Positions 20,784 to 34,247 are shown, numbered from the stretch's first letter. The stretch: 64,000 bases of DNA from Rotaria sp. Silwood1 (GCA_905250075.1 CAJNOP010000414.1:62001-126000); one strand, 5' to 3'. The notes: a model not told the origin generated them from the letters alone. Program-made: numbers and translations.

Positions 20784-21927
20784 CTATGCGCAACCGTAGT
20801 ATTTCTTCAGCTTTCGAATATCTTGTACACTCATCTTGTGAAGTCGACCCATGTATGGTTCCCAATTTTCAAAACCGGCCAACGTTGGTCGAAGGGTCGG
20901 TCTGCCATTTTTCGAGAACGCATCATTTTGATAGTGCATAATTGAGCCTAAAAATAATTATTTAAAAAAAAATGAAAAATTGTTGATTGTTTACCATAGT
21001 CATAAACTTCGCCGAGTGTGTTGATTTCACTGGTCGTAAAACGCTGGAAGTTATGCTCATTACCTGAAAAAAGAGCGAGACTCGTCTTATCTAACGTGAA
21101 AACCCATCGACTTACCTGTTATTATGTTTTCTGGATAGACTGTGACGTATTTATCACGATCAGGTCGTGTTTGCTCGTGAGCAAATCCTAAGGCATGCAA
21201 AAACTCATGAATAGCCACGTACTCATAAACACATCCTGGCTGTTGTAATGATACATCTTGAGCTCCGCTGTCTTTTGTTCTACCCATATAGGACCAACAG
21301 CTGTCAAAGAAACATTCAAGACATAGTGTGCGATGAGAAGACACTGACTTACCCTTGGCCGGGATAGATGCGCAGCCAGACGGGATTGCTACCACGGGGA
21401 ACAAATTTGATACAGTTGTTTGTAGCCGAACTGATTGTTGCCATGGCTGCTTTGATAGTGTTCTGTTGCACCGTCGTATAGCCAGAGGAAAACTCGTATG
21501 GAACAATACCACCCGACCATTTGCCTGATAATTGGAAGGCATTGCGACCACGAGACATCGCAATATCACCTTCTAACAAGTGAATATCCTTCCGTTTATT
21601 TTCTGATAGATTGGGTAAGTTGAAAAGATTGGGAGCACCAAGTGGTTCTGGGTTTTGCTGCGGTTGAGAAATCTCGTCTCTTAATTCCATTATTGCACCT
21701 TGGTTTTCGTCGTTATCGTCGGTATCGACACCTGTAGCATAATGTTTACGACTGTGAGTGTTTTCAACTTTTTCCAACGCGTCGTCTCTATAGTCAGAAT
21801 TGATACGACGAGCCAAATATTCTTGCGATTCAGTCTCTGTACTGTCGTCACTGTCACTTCTCATTGATCTGCCATCAATTGTCGTCATCAGGAAAGCCAT
21901 TAAAAAATATACCAGCTGAAAGCGCAT
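20784..21927 (-). CDS. Astacin-family zinc metalloprotease
   Basis: Four exons: 21927-21353, 21300-21116, 21063-20995, 20947-20784; all junctions keep frame, 330 residues. Residues 1-19 are a signal peptide. An acidic propeptide follows, containing LLEGDIAM, the conserved F/LxGDI segment whose Asp blocks zinc in the zymogen; the mature domain probably starts near RGRNAF/QLSGKWSGGIVPYEF. The zinc site is HEFLHALGFAHEQTRPDRD (HExxHxxGxxHE), and the Met-turn is SIMHY. Cysteines of the family are present (CIKF, GCWSYMG, GCVYEY, the final YYGCA). There is no domain after the catalytic one, so this is a minimal secreted astacin, probably digestive or matrix-processing. All key residues are intact. 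Confidence 0.95.
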
Positions 21928-21962
21928 GATTGCTGCAGTATTAAGAATTTGTATCGCACAAC

Positions 21963-21970
21963 TTTTTATA
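21963..21970 (-). promoter_or_regulatory. TATA box of the astacin gene
   Basis: TATAAAAA on the minus strand, 36-43 bp before the ATG at 21927, a plausible core promoter with a short leader. Confidence 0.4.
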
Positions 21971-22115
21971 TTTTTGCTTATGCATTACTAGCAGATATTT
22001 ATATACCTCTCAGCAAATGATTCATTCATTTTATCGCATAATTTCTCTAATTATACGAGTAATATTTAAAATAAATATTGATTTCGTCTCTGTGAGAAAT
22101 GTAGGACACCCATAC

Positions 22116-22566
22116 CCTCGATCTAGATAATCGAGAATGTGAAATACGCCTGTTTATTGTCGCTGAATTCAATCCAATATAATTATATATAAATATAAAT
22201 GACAGAACCTTATTATTCATTATTGGAATACAAGATGGTATAATAGCTGTTATTCATCATGCGAAAAGATTAAATTAAATGCTCGTATTAAATGTCAATT
22301 TGAGTTAAGTTTATGTCTTGATAGCCTAGCTGGTTAAAGCATCTAGTTAGTTACCAGTGTTGATACTACCTGGATTATGGTCCCAATCAAGACTTATTTT
22401 CGATTCTTTATGTTTCATTTCTTTCGAGTTGTGAATAATAGCCATTATACCCTCTTTTATTGGAATAATGAATAATAAGGTCCTGTCAAATGTATTTATA
22501 TATAATTATATATGATTGAATTTAACGGTAAGAGACAGACGTATTTCGAATCCTTGATTATCGAGG
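22116..22566. repeat. Long inverted repeat with a tRNA-like loop
   Basis: The arm at 22116-22267 reappears reversed at 22424-22566. Shared landmarks are CCTCGAT..., AATTATATATAAATA, CCTTATTATTCATTATT and GGTATAAT. The space between contains the tRNA-like sequence 22315-22393. Arms differ at a minority of positions. This looks like a foldback element that carries, or was built around, a tRNA-derived sequence. Confidence 0.65.
22315..22393 (+). ncRNA. tRNA-derived (SINE-like) sequence, copy A
   Basis: 79 nt opening GTCTTGA and closing TCAAGAC, a perfect 7-bp acceptor-type stem, with an A-box-like TAGCCTAGCTGG at 22322. The T-arm/B-box region is decayed (GGATTATGGTCCC), and no good anticodon arm forms, so it is not a working tRNA gene. 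Confidence 0.55.
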
Positions 22567-22669
22567 TCTATTATAGTTAGCCTTCGTACAATGAAGCCTG
22601 TTTTCACTATACAACTCAAAAAGATTCGATGAATTATTCACAGTACATTGAAACTGGAGTTAAGATTGT

Positions 22670-22825
22670 GCCTCGATAGCTTAGCTGGTTAAAGTGTTCG
22701 ACTAGTTCCCAGTGGGGATACTACTTCGATTCAAATCCTAATCGCGACTTATTATCTTTTCTGCATTTCATTATTTTCGAGTAGTGAATAATAGCCGTTA
22801 TACCATCTCTTATTCCTATAGTAAA
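22670..22825 (+). repeat. tRNA-derived sequence, copy B, with partial arm
   Basis: 22670-22748 resembles copy A, with a better B-box-like GATTCAAATCC and A-box TAGCTTAGCTGG. It is followed at 22776-22825 by GAGTAGTGAATAATAGC...TATACC, the beginning of the same right arm. It is a second, truncated member of the element. Confidence 0.55.
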
Positions 22826-23171
22826 ACTCCTTCGAGAGTTCTGGGATGTAGGATCAAAAAACCGTAAAAACATAACCTTGGAAAAAGCAAATAAGATCTA
22901 CCGATTTTCCTAGGAAAAGCATAGTTTTCAAGTAGAAATGACGGAAATTTCTGGAAAAATAACGTACCAAAGCAGAAGTCATATTATTTATGAAAGACAA
23001 GACAGCGGACTATCTTACCTTGCATTCATCTAAGTTTTCTTGCTTTCGATGAAAATTGACTGTGTTGTGTTGGGGGCTTAAGATTTCAAGATTTTATTCG
23101 ATTTCCTAAGATTCCGAAAAATTTCTTAGAATCCCACAGGATTCCTAGGAATTTCTCTGGACTTCCTAGAA
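22826..23171. other. No recognisable gene
   Basis: Repetitive TTCCTAGGA-like words towards 23150; no coding content. Confidence 0.35.
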
Positions 23172-23258
23172 TGGTGTAGGTATGTGCGTTGGTGTAGTTT
23201 TGGATATGGCTTCATTGGAGAACTATGCCCACACTCACACCTGCAGCCACAGCCACAC
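23172..23258. repeat. Telomere-like array (copy 4)
   Basis: GTGTAGGTATGTGCGTTGGTG, then CCCACACTCACACCTGCAGC and CACAGCCACAC at the right; diverged but same order. Confidence 0.55.
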
Positions 23259-23459
23259 GAGTTTTTTCACATAAACCGACATATCAAAAGCATGATTACA
23301 TCCCAAAACCAAACAAGTACGCATGCTAGATTTTGTGCTGGACAACCGAAAGTTTCAAACAAGTGTACCCGAATATACGAACGTGTCAAAGTACAACTTG
23401 TGGCATTGGAACGGATAAGCATCTTTTACGCGTTACTGTACGCATACATTTAAAATGTC

Positions 23460-24080
23460 GCAAAAAGATGCCAACGACAGGTCAGTTAAAATTAGATCAT
23501 GCAAAGTCGAGTGCGGAAAATTTGTGGACTAGTTTTCAAATAGAATGAACACAACATCGTGAAAATACAGAAAAGGCCAATAGGAAATTATCCATGAACG
23601 AGAAGTTTACTAAGGTGGCAGATTACGTAAGAGATATGGCAAGTACTGTTTTGGTATATATTGGGAGGAATTAACTGTTGATATCGAAAATGCAGTGCAA
23701 GACTACAACCCAACGACTCCATTTCAAAGTATATGATACTAAAGGGGTAGTAGTGTGAATACAGAACATATAGTAATTTACGATAAATATAAGAATAAGT
23801 GCGACAGACGGATCTGCGACAACTATCGACCTATATATTGGCTTGTTGTAGCAGGAAAAGTTTTTCCTCAAATCCTAGTAAAATTGTATTCGGAGCATTC
23901 TAAACAGTAAACTACTAGAAGAACAATCAGGCTTTCATTTTCGGAGATCCACAACGGATGAAACATTTACGCTAAAAATAGTTATGAAACGCTCAAGATA
24001 ATACAAGCAATCATTGCATAGGTGTTTCGTAGAGCTTCAAAGGACCTATTATTCAGTTAATCGTGAAGCACTGTGACGTA
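23460..24080 (+). mobile_element. Dead non-LTR retrotransposon (LINE) reverse transcriptase
   Basis: Around 23810-23870 the plus strand reads RICDNYRPIYW...VAGKVFPQILVKL, and near 23930-24050 EEQSGFHFRRSTTDETFTLK and SVNREAL in shifting frames. These match conserved LINE RT blocks (CDNYRGIS..LLSIAGKVFARIL, QCGFRKGRSTVDMIF and the AFDSVNREALW block). Stops and frameshifts are frequent and the YxDD region was not found. The copy ends where a telomere-like array begins at 24086. Confidence 0.65.
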
Positions 24081-24085
24081 TATAT

Positions 24086-24150
24086 TGGGTGTGAAGGTGT
24101 GGATGTGGTGCGGATGAGCGTAAGATTTTCCTACACTCACATCCTCATTT
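24086..24150. repeat. Telomere-like array (copy 5)
   Basis: GGGTGTGAAGGTGTGGATGT at the left, CTACACTCACATCCTCA at the right, with a spacer of about 15 bp. Confidence 0.7.
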
Positions 24151-26460
24151 CAGTTACCTAAACAAAATGGCATTATGCTGTCCCCACTTCTCTCGTCCAC
24201 GACAGCCAATGATATCAGACGTACGCTTGATGGAAAGATCTGTAAAAATAGACGCGGCTTAAGCGTACATCGGTGATTTTGTCTAAATAAAACAATTACA
24301 GAAATACGCGATGATGTCATACGAAAAGTAAAAATAATTGAAACGATATCCAAAAATAATAAAAATGAATATATATGTCCAACCGAAAGCAGTAGTAGGT
24401 TGTTGAGACATAGGATATCACAGTACATATGAATGCTTGTGCTAAATTGTGGCTGGAAAAGCAAGACATTAGAATTGAGTGACTAAAATCTGTATACGAT
24501 TAGCTGTAAGGCTTGACGACGATTACTGAAATCATATTTGCTTGCGGTCTGGAGGTAACAGCCTGATGGATAGCCAAGTAACTCATCTACTGATAATAAC
24601 TGTCCGATAAACACGATTCAATCGCGAATAGTTTATCTGTAAGTGTATGTACAGTGTTAAATGTCTGATTTATGTAGTTATTGTGTTTTTTGAGTGTTCC
24701 CCTATATTTTTAGTTTTTCTGTATTTCTCTATTTCATTTTCGACAACTCTGTTTGTTCTTCGTCCAAATTGATTTACGAATACTGGCATTTCTTCTTCTA
24801 AACTTGACTTCACATCGATTCCTATCAACATATAAAATCTACTTTTTATAAAATAGTAATGAAAACTCTCGACTATCGGAACCTAATGATAATTAGGATA
24901 ACTGTGAATGAAGGAAAATTCTTCATAGTTTGGAAGCCGAAATGGGATTTTTTTTGGAACGGAGATCAAGACTTATAGTCTTAAGCAGTATTTGTGAATT
25001 TCATTTTTCAGTAAAATTCCAAAAGTTCGTAAATATCTTGTTTTAGTAAAAAGAACTTGTCGAGTAAACGTGCAAATATATATATAAAGCCACTGAACAG
25101 AAAAATTTTTTACTATTTTGATACCGTAGAATTTCAATACCTCAAACTGTTTACTGAAAAATTTAAACAAATTAAGTTTCATTGATTTGAGTTGTAGTAA
25201 TAAAAAAGTGAAAGATCGATGAAGAAATTAGTAAAAGGGACTCATTGAAAATTTTCTAACAAAAAACTCAAAGACATTGAAACTATATGCTTCGGCATAA
25301 GCAACAAATTTTTTTTAATGATAGGGTACATCCAAAATATATTCTCACGTTCCTGACAATGTGTTATAACTCAAGTCTGATGTTCGTACTAGATGCCTTC
25401 ACAGCAAATAAAAGTTCTCTCTACTAAACTAACAAATATAGAATGTAGCATGCCCTTACATGTGTTGACAGAGAGTGGGATGTTCAATTTTTAAAGTGTT
25501 TTGTATATGCTCGAAGTTTTGAATAGAAAGCGTCCTCATTGCAATTTTTTCATTTTGTTCAGATTTTGGTTCGTTAAGTGGTATAATTAAAAGTATGTTT
25601 CAAATTTTTAAAATCAATTGTACGAGAAAAACCCAACTTGTTTTTACTGAAGTATTTCAAATATAAGACAAAATAAACCTAAAGTTCTGATTTTCCTCAA
25701 ATCGTTTTTTAAATTTGAAGTATATGTTTTATTATGCTACTCAATGAGATATTCATGCAAAATAGCAAAAGAAAAAGAATTGTATAGATATTTTGAATTA
25801 TGGGTATCAAACATGCACTCAACATTCCTTACATCCTAATTGTCATATTAGATATACAAGAGCAAAAAATTAGTTTTCAAAGTGTTTACTCAGAACACTC
25901 AGAAATGATAGACTTTCTGAAAGTATTTAATCCTGAAAAATTCTCTTTACTCTCAATAAAAAAAAAGCACAGACATGTGTAGAATCTCATGCTCTATCTC
26001 TCTCACCTATTGAAATTGTAACCTAAGGGACTAACAGGTTTTTGATCTTATCCGAAGAGTCAAAGTTATATCAACTGTTAAAATCTAAAAGTTCAGACAT
26101 TTGTTCGAAGGAAGAAAAGTAATCGTTTTAACGCGTTAACTTCTTATTTTTGACTGTTTGAGAAGTACTGTCAAGTGGCGCCTTTTCATTTCATCAAAGT
26201 ATTCAAATAAGAATCAACATAAAATATACTAATAATTGAATTAAAAATCAATAAGAACTTGTAATATCTTAACTTGAAAATATCTTTTCTATATTTTTCT
26301 GAAAATTTTCTCAAGAAAAAAAATGTTAAATTTTGATTGGTCGTTAGGTTCTCCCCAAAAAAAAAAAAGTTGCTCATATAAAATAAAAATCTATCTTATT
26401 TAATCGTTTTGATATCAACTGAGAATATTTTAATTAATAAATAGTCGTCAAAAAAAGAAA
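24151..26460. other. No recognisable gene
   Basis: About 2.3 kb of AT-rich sequence. The left part may hold more LINE debris. The right end must contain the TDRD9 promoter, but no specific element was recognised. Confidence 0.4.
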
Positions 26461-29400
26461 ATGGCGACGTCGATGCAAAATGATCGTCGAACATCGATGA
26501 AACAAAAATCAGTTGCTCCAAGTTACGGTCCTGGAAATTCTTTATATTCCACAACTGAATCTTTAACTGCACAAGATATTGAAAATTATTTTCGCATCGT
26601 TCCAACTCGACCAAATTCTACAACAAATTCGATTGCTAATTCAACATCAAATATCAGTGAACATAAAACTGTTCAATATCTTCGTCCAACATCCTTTGAA
26701 CAACAACAAAAAGAAGTACAACAATTAAATAAAAATAAAATAGATATTATTCCATATGCTACATTTCATGAAAAGTAAGTCTTTTTCTTAATTGAAAATA
26801 AAAAAATACTTTCAACTATTTACTTTCTCAAGAAAACAATTATTACCAATTGATCAAAAAGCTTATGCTCGTGATTTTCAACAAAGATATGACAATGAAT
26901 TTTTACAAGTAAGAAACACAAAATATTTCAAACAACTTTCATCGAAACAAATTTTTTTTTTCGATTGATTTCATTGTTATAGAACAGTTTTGATATCATT
27001 CCTTTAGGCTAATATTGCCAAATTCTAAATCAAAACGAAAAACTTATTAGGGCTAGAAGTAGGATTATAAAAATGACAAAGGAACTACTCCAGGTATCAA
27101 ACTGCTTTTCAACCGAGATGATATTCATCTCATGAGTGTTAGAAAACAATTTACTACCCGGAGAGATTCTCTTGTGAGTTTCATTATATATCTATTTAGT
27201 ATTGATACTATGAAATTTTAATTCATAAAAATGAATAAATCGATATCTATGTGCAATAACTAATTTTTTGTTTTAGCGATGGAATAAAGGTGTTTTGGGT
27301 GATAATGATGATGAAACAACAATTAGTAGTTCAACAAGTCAACAATTTGGAAGTACAACAGTTAGTTCATCAATAAATAATCGTTTATCTCGATTAAATA
27401 TTGATCGAGATCAAGATCGAGAACATTTGTCTGATATTGAAGGACGAACAGATCCTGATGGTGCACAAAGTGAAGCTGATAAAGAAGAAATTCGACAAAT
27501 ATTTGGCGTATCTCATGCATTAGAAACATTTGATGATTATCAAGAAATAAAACAATGGATTAATCAAGATACAACATTACCTGTTTATGCACAAAAAGAT
27601 AAAATATTATCAATTATTGAAACAAATTCAATAACAATTATTCAAGGAAATACTGGATCAGGAAAATCAACACAAATTCCTCAATATATTTTAGATGATT
27701 ATGTTAAACGTTCAAAACCAGTTAATATTGTTGTAACACAACCACGACGTATTGCTGCACGTTCACTTTGTGAACATATATCACGTTCAAGAAATTGGCC
27801 TATTGGACAAACAGTTGGTTATCAAACAAGTTTAAATAAACAATGTTGTGAATTAACAAGAATTTTATATTGTACAACTGGTGTTCTTTTAGAAAGATTA
27901 ATATTAACAAAAACTTTACAAGGTTTTACACATATTATTCTTGATGAAGTAAATTTTTCAAAATTAAATTATTTAAAACAAAAACATAACAAATTTTCTT
28001 TATATGTTTTATATTTATTTTAGGTTCATGAACGTGATCAACCAATGGATTTTCTTTTAATATTAATTCGTACATTATGGCTTCGAAATTCTCAAAATGT
28101 TAAAATTATATTAATGTCAGCAACAATTGAAATAGATAAATTAGCTCATTATTTTCGTCAAGTTATTAATGGACAAATTGTTCCAGCTTATCAATTTCAA
28201 ATAGGTGATCGACTTTTTGATGTTCAAGATATGTATTTAGAACATATTCAAAATTATGGTCTTGTTAGTTGTTTTTTTTTTGTTATCAATAAAAGACCTT
28301 TATTTATTTTTGTTTTAGTTACCAGATTTAAAATTAAGTGAAGCACGTTTATCTCGTGAAGCAATTGATCTTGCTGTTAAATTAATAAAAAGTTTTGATG
28401 ATGAAGATAGTATGGCAGGATGGGATCATACAAAAAATTTACCTATTAAACGTGCTACTGTACTTGTTTTTCTTCCTGGTTTACTTGAAATTCAAACAGT
28501 TCATGAAGCTCTTCGATTTCCACGTGGAAAACCAGATTCAGCTAAATTTAATTTAGATGATTATGATGAATGTTTAAAATTTAATTATGATATTATTCCA
28601 TTACATTCAGATTTAGCTATGGATGATCAAATGAATATTTTTACACCAGCAAAAAGTACTTTTAGAAAGGTATTTTATTTTTTTATATAGATTAGAAAAT
28701 TTTTCAACAATTTAGAACTATTTAAACAGAAGTTCGAAATATAAAGAATACTTTAATAGAAATTTGAACAGATAAAGAGATGTAAAAGTGTTGCTTTAAA
28801 TACTAATAGTCATTTATTGATACAAGATCTATTATGATAGTGATTACACTAACATTCGTGTTCACTGACAACATTCTTAAGGGATTGTATTTCACAAATA
28901 TTTTAAGATTCTTCTTTATTATTTGTTAAGATATTTCTATTTTATTTTTGAAAGATAATTTTGGCAACAAATATAGCTGAAAGTTCAATTACAATTTCTG
29001 ATGTTCGATATGGTAATATAAATAAATATTTTTCTCTCTATTAATAATTGTAAAAATAATTTTGTTTTTTTAGTGATCGATTTTTGTTTGAGTAAAGAAA
29101 TGGTTTGTGATCCAGAAACAAATTATTCATGTTTACAACTTGTATGGGCATCAAAAGCTAATTGTGATCAACGACGAGGTTGTATTTAATCTTTTTTTTG
29201 TTATGAATATTTATAAATCTACTTGTTCAGGTCGAGCTGGTCGTGTTGCACATGGAAAATGTTATCGTCTTGTTAAATTACATTTATATAATTCTCTACC
29301 AGCTTATCAAAAACCTGCACTTGTACAAGAATCACTTGATCGTGTTGTTCTTCAAGCAAAAAAATTGAATATTGGTGAACCAAAATCTATATTAGCTCTT

Positions 29401-32400
29401 GCATTAGAACCACCAAATATCAATGATATTGAAGTGACAATACTTAAGTTAAAAGAAGTTAGTAAAATATTAGCTTTTTTCTATTTTCTATAAGAAAAAA
29501 AAAAAAAAAGTTTAGGTTGGTGCATTAACAGTTCATATGGGTCAAGATGAAATTCGTCCATTTGATGGAGATTTAACATTTCTTGGAAAAATAATGGCAG
29601 CATTACCAATCGATATTGAATTATCACGTTTAATTGCATTAGGACATGCATTTGGTCTAGTTTATGAAGCTGTTATTATATCTGCATGTTTATCAACAAA
29701 AAGTATTTTTAAAATTTATTATAAAGATCGTTTAGCTGCTTATAAGTAATGTCATATTTAGGTTTTTGTTTTATTAATTATTTTATTTTAGAAGTAAATT
29801 TAATTTTGCTTCTGGAACATTTTGTGATTGTCAAGCATTTTTAAATGTTTATAAAGTAAAGAAAAAATAACAACAAAAGATAAAATAAATATATATTTAA
29901 TAAATTTCTTTTAGACATGGCTTTATCATGAAAGTAATCAACAATTTCGAACAGCTGATGCTGAACGTCGTTGGGCACATTTACATAATGTTGATATAAA
30001 ACGTTTACGTGAAGTACATTTACTTATTGATGAATTACGAAATCGTTTACGTCAATTACATATATTTGTACCACGTGATGTTGAATCAGATCAAATGCAA
30101 AGACGAAGAAATCCAATTACTCATCAACAAAATTTATTAAATCTTAAAGTTATTTAATTAATTATATTAAACCTTTTTTAATAGGTTTTTTTTTCGCTTG
30201 ATTTAGATTATTATTGCTGGTGCTTTTTATCCGAATTATTATATTCGAGAACCGATCGAATCTGAAGCAGTCGATCGAGAATTATCATCAAAAGATCCAT
30301 TTAGAACAATTATGGTAAATCTTTTTTTTTTTTTTTAATTTTTGTTTCTGACATATCAAATTTAATCGAAGAAAATCATTTATCCACCTACTTTGTCACA
30401 TTCTAAAACTTTCATTTTTTTTGAAACTTTTCGACATAGAAAATTAGTTTTGAGGAATGCGGGCCCCATGCAAAAACGACCAAAAAACAACTTCCTTGTA
30501 ATCGATTTATTTTTATTTAAGAATCAATTAAAATCATTTTATCTTATCTAAGTTATCAAAATTCTTATTAATTTATTCTCTACCATCATAGCCACTTTTA
30601 TTCAACAGATTTAGGTCAAATGAAAGATCTTACCAGCAAACTAATAACTGAGATTTCAGAAAAATTTATTTTTTTTCTCTCTTCTTCATAAATCAATAGA
30701 AATCATCAAGTTACATAAGTATATTTCATATGTAGAAAAAAAGATAAGAATTTCTTCTCTTTTTTCTTCAATTAATTTTTATTATATTTTAATTGAATTT
30801 GAAATCGAATTAAATTCTTTTAGCTTCGAAATGTTCCATTAAATGAAGGAATTTTATATCGAAGTCAAATTGAACAACAACTTAAATCATTAGTTGATAT
30901 TGAAGATATGAAAATTACATTTGAAAATACAAAGTATAAATATAAAAATTAAATATTATTATTTTTACATTTTCTTTTTTGTTTTCAAAAAACCAACATA
31001 GAGCACTTGTTGAATTTGCTCCACAACATTCAACTCGTCAAAATGTTAATCCATCTGAATTACCTATTGATCAAATAGTTACATCAGCTACATCACATAC
31101 AAATATTTTACCAGCTGTCTATTTTGCTGTTAAAGCTCGGTATATAAATTAACAATTACAAAAACAAAAATACAGAAGTTGTTGGAGATAATAAAAATTT
31201 TGTTTTCTAGAATGACAAATCATAAAATAATTTTACAAACATTTGAACGATCAGCAGCATTACAACGTGTTGAACGTCTTCGTTTATATATGTCTCGAGG
31301 AGAAATACAAAATGATATGTTACATCAAGAAAGAGATTTATTTGAAGAACATCGTGATGCTTTACTTCGTTTAGCTCAACGACAAAGTAAAATAAATTTA
31401 ATAAAGAAAAAAAATTTATTTTGTTTTTTTTTGTTTTCTTAAGCAACAATTTATTCATTACCACAACAAAAATTACCTGATATAAAATGTCAATATTTAA
31501 CAATAAATGTTTCAACTGTTGTTGATGTAAATCATTTTTGGGCACAATATGTTGATCGTGAAACAAATGCACAAATGAAACAAATAAATGATTTACTTTC
31601 ACGTCAATTAATTCCATTAACATCAACATCAATTGAAATTGGTATGATGTGTGCTGCACCATTTGTTATTCTATCACCACGACCAACAACAACAACACCA
31701 AATAATAATAATAATAATAATAGTAATAATTGTCAACTTGTTAAACGATATCAATATTATCGAGCAAGAGTAACACATAGAATTGATAATGTTACTGTTG
31801 AAGTTTTTTTTGTTGATTGGGGAAATACTGAACAAATTGCAATTGATCAATGTAAATTTCATATTAAAAACAAAAAATTCTTTTGTTTTTTTTTCTATTG
31901 TTCAATTTTTGTTTAGTACGTGCACTTGAACCATCACTTTTAAAAATTGCTCCACTTGCATTTGAATGTCAATTATGGTCTATTCGACCAAATATAGCTC
32001 GTTATCCATTAAATACTTGGCCACCTCAAGCACTTAATTATGTTTGTTCAGTTATTCTTGAACGACATGTTGAAGCTGAAATAAAAGCTGTTGCACGAAA
32101 TATTGTTAAATGTGATATTTTATTAGATATACAATCAACTCCTCGTACACATTCAAATCAACATCATCAACGATATAATGATATGGGACGTACAACACTT
32201 CGACAAAGTTTAATTAATAAAGGTTTTGCTGAAACAGCAAATGAAGAACATATTTTTGAAGTAAATTTTTTTATTTATTTAAACAAATCTTTCTTACATA
32301 TTTTAAATGATTTATTTCAATTGAATTTAGCATGATTATCGAATACGTCGTGATGCTCAACGATTTATTAGTCATACAAATGATTTATCATCAAGTACTG

Positions 32401-33731
32401 ATCCAAGTAATACATCAGTACAAATGATTGATATTCCTAAAGAATTATGTGAAGTATATGAACGAAAAGAAATTGGTCAACCTGTAACATTAACTGGTAA
32501 CATTGAATAAGATCTATTAATTTCACATTGAAATTGAATTGAATTAATTTTATCATTGTTAGGTCCATATTCACCATTAGAAGCAAATCATTCATCATGT
32601 CATTATGCAACAAAAATGCGTCGTGTTCAAATCGATGGTGAATCAATAAATTCAGTTGGTTTAGAAGAAGAACAACATTGTAATTATCGTCGTTTACTTG
32701 TTGCTTTTGGTGTTCATCTTTCACAAACACGACAAATTGTTGCACTTCGTCATACAACTTTAATGCCATCTATTCGTGGTTTACCAGCTTTGATTGCAAT
32801 GATTTTTTCACCAACAATTGAATTAAGGTTAGTAGATTAATACAAAAAACAATATCTTCTTGAATATTAAAGTAAATTTCAATGTTTTATTAGACTTGAT
32901 GAAGAAGGAAAAATGAAAACAGGTGTATTATGTGGTCTTGGATTTAATCCAGTAACAAATACTTCTCTCTATCCTGATCATGATATGGATATTGGATTTG
33001 ATGTACAAATATCAACTGAAGATCTTGTTCGAGTATATTTCATTTGTTTGTATTTTGCTTATTTATTAACATATCTTTTCTCTTTTATAGATTAATGAAA
33101 TTCGTAAACAAATGAATTTAGCTTTATATAGTCCAGAATCAGCTGGTAACAGAGATTTAATGCGATCAGTTCGACGAATAATTACTACTGAATTACAAAA
33201 GTTAGTTTTTTTTTTTTTAAACTTTTCTTCAATCTAATTTATTTATAAAATAGATTACTCGAAGCAAAACGGCCACCGAATCGAAACAATTATTTTGGAA
33301 CATTTCAATGGAATAGAGTAACAATGAAAAATGAATGATTGTTTGAAATATCTATCTCTATTTTAGTTAAATCCTGATGATCGTGTTCCAAAAATGGCTG
33401 AAGATGTTTCACCTGATCATCTTAAATTATTTCCACTTCATGATGATGTTATTACTCGCACAGTTGAAATTGATGATGAATATCGTTTGAAGATGATGTA
33501 TCATCTTATTTGGCTTCGAGAAAAAGCAACAATGTCAGCAATTGTTTTTCTTCTATATCTTCTTATATTGTTTTTTTTGTTTTTTTTCATTTTAGTACTA
33601 CTTTCATGTGTCAGATAACTTGTGAATTATGTGATATGGATTTTAATTTCACTTCAGATTTATTTGCCCATTTATCGTCAAGTCAACATCGAGAACTTGT
33701 TCGACAACTTCATCTCACTCATTGTGTATAG
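26461..33731 (+). CDS. TDRD9: TDRD9 / Spindle-E piRNA-pathway RNA helicase
   Basis: 25 exons: 26461-26774, 26833-26908, 27063-27173, 27277-27948, 28024-28263, 28319-28669, 28955-29012, 29074-29178, 29231-29457, 29516-29745, 29792-29855, 29915-30148, 30207-30314, 30824-30933, 31002-31139, 31211-31386, 31444-31851, 31917-32260, 32331-32496, 32563-32827, 32894-33032, 33091-33200, 33254-33317, 33367-33533, 33596-33731. All phases agree: 1670 residues. TDRD9 is a DExH RNA helicase acting with PIWI proteins in transposon silencing in germ granules. Visible: Walker A GNTGSGKST (about residue 291), DEVH split by intron 4 (390-393), SAT, GRAGR (about 643), HA2 region, tudor domain in exon 17 (RVTHRIDNVTVEVFFVDWGN), and the TDRD9-specific C-terminal stretch (PSIRGLPAL, TGVLCGLGFNP). 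The last exon adds a CxxC...H...H zinc finger. Exon 3 and the donor of exon 24 are the least certain. Confidence 0.93.
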
Positions 33732-34247
33732 TTTATTTTCTTTTTTTTGTTTTTTGATTTTTGAACTAATGTTAGTTTTTCTTTTTCTTTTTTCATTATT
33801 GATAATGCTTATTTTTTTTTTTGTTAGTATAAAAGAAATTATTGTTATATAGAATAAAACAAGATGATGAAACCTTTCTATCAATGATATAAGTATTGCG
33901 AATCGTTTTTTCATATAAAGTATACAGTTAATGATTGAAACAAATTAATAGAAATATATATATATATGTAAATAATATAAGAGTAGATGCTCAAAATACA
34001 AACAAAAGTTTAAAACGAACATACGAAGTATTCATATATCGTTTGAGATTTATTTTTCAATCATCGTTGAATAATACAGGTTTGTACATTATTGCCTTCT
34101 TTAATAAGTTATATTCTTTAGTTAAGAGTATAAATGATATTATGTCAAAGATCCAATTCATCGTCATGATTTGAACACAATTGAATTAGTATAGAACATG
34201 ATAAAATAGGCAATTAAACAAAGAAAATGCGAAATCACAACGTAAAA
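33732..34247. other. 3' flank of TDRD9; no gene seen
   Basis: Probably the TDRD9 3' untranslated region, followed by AT-rich spacer. No separate gene is supported. Confidence 0.4.

Noticed and set aside
22315..22748. Two functional tRNA genes
   Set aside because: A/B-box-like words are present but the T arm or anticodon arm does not fold; better explained as tRNA-derived repeats.
26909..27062. Additional TDRD9 exon (LILPNSKSKRKT)
   Set aside because: The stretch has a stop in the required frame and no matching donor; skipping it keeps exons 2 and 3 in frame.
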